64,000 bases of DNA from Flavobacteriaceae bacterium PS02293 (lineage in GTDB: Bacteria > Bacteroidota > Bacteroidia > Flavobacteriales > Weeksellaceae), in NCBI GenBank assembly GCA_029960045.1, contig JASCOV010000005.1:1-64000 (forward strand), given 5' to 3'. The notes beneath the pieces were generated by a model. That model ran no database searches and was not told the origin of the DNA. It saw only the letters and a list, made by a program, of their open reading frames with translations. Shown here one piece after another: positions 63,934 to 64,000 of the stretch. Both the position numbers and the translations under genes were made by a program. Position 1 is the stretch's first letter, and every line of letters begins with the position of its first letter.

Positions 63934-64000
63934 ATGAAGAGAGAACTTTTACGAATTGGTATTTTGTGTGGTTTGGTTGGCTTTGGCTTTTCTGCAAATG
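63934..64000 (+). CDS. Start of an exported protein, cut by window edge
   Basis: From ATG 63934 the frame is open to the window end. The 22 visible residues (MKRELLRIGILCGLVGFGFSAN) have a basic start and a hydrophobic core ending in an AXA-like site (FSAN), a typical signal peptide. Upstream TAATTTAG is close to the -7 consensus. Nothing more can be said of its function. Confidence 0.6.
   Translation, partial: MKRELLRIGILCGLVGFGFSAN

Overview
The window reads as chromosome from a member of the Bacteroidota, class Flavobacteriia, most like Chryseobacterium or a close Weeksellaceae relative. The DNA is AT-rich, promoters carry the Bacteroidota -7 element TAnnTTTG, and exported proteins end in type IX secretion (T9SS) sorting domains. 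A gldJ/porU/porV cluster is present. No rRNA, tRNA, CRISPR array, transposase or prophage was recognised.

Layout. 1-1142: two minus-strand surface proteins, a truncated collagen-like protein and a T9SS cargo protein. 1.3-6.0 kb: a zinc-finger FAD monooxygenase, an SDR reductase, a glycerophosphodiesterase and an M28 peptidase. 6.2-12.8 kb: ligA, a membrane protein, a Fur-family regulator preceded by a structured repeat, an isoprenylcysteine-methyltransferase-like protein, a SnoaL-like protein, a sugar acetyltransferase/DUF1349 pair and a LuxR regulator. 12.8-18.3 kb: a six-copy 23-bp tandem repeat, then a minus-strand operon tetR-tolC-emrA-emrB with a clear operator and promoter. 19-25.8 kb: holB, an outer-membrane protein, lptC, anmK, a Nudix hydrolase and murF (envelope and housekeeping). 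25.9-32.8 kb: gldJ divergent from porU-porV (T9SS and gliding). 32.9-42.3 kb: a YccS-type FUSC protein, a phosphopantetheinyl transferase and a complete RND efflux operon. 42.5-46.8 kb: two tandem TPR-transmembrane proteins, only the first with an AraC DNA-binding domain, then an ELWxxDGT-repeat cargo protein. 46.9-49.4 kb: a TetR/MDR-oxidoreductase/SDR module with a matching operator before each of the first two genes. 50.3-52.1 kb: a thioesterase and a FabF-type synthase. 52.3-54.7 kb: a HugZ-like protein, an AraC regulator and a siderophore-interacting-type flavoprotein, a likely iron/heme module. 54.8-64 kb: ahcY, a frameshifted lipoprotein gene, a thermolysin-type secreted protease, an unknown HTH-like protein, a YiaA/B protein flanked by two structured repeats, a short FUSC protein, pepD and the start of another exported protein.

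How the genes work together. PorU and PorV with GldJ export and process sorting-domain cargo, three of which lie in the window (657-1142, 45157-46815, 57156-59915). Two tripartite drug pumps, one MFS-type and one RND-type, sit apart with separate control. The least explained signals are a family of roughly 90-100 bp structured intergenic elements (three copies), two kinds of phased tandem repeat, and a group of genes whose -7 box ends only 4-5 nt before the start codon, which suggests leaderless mRNAs.
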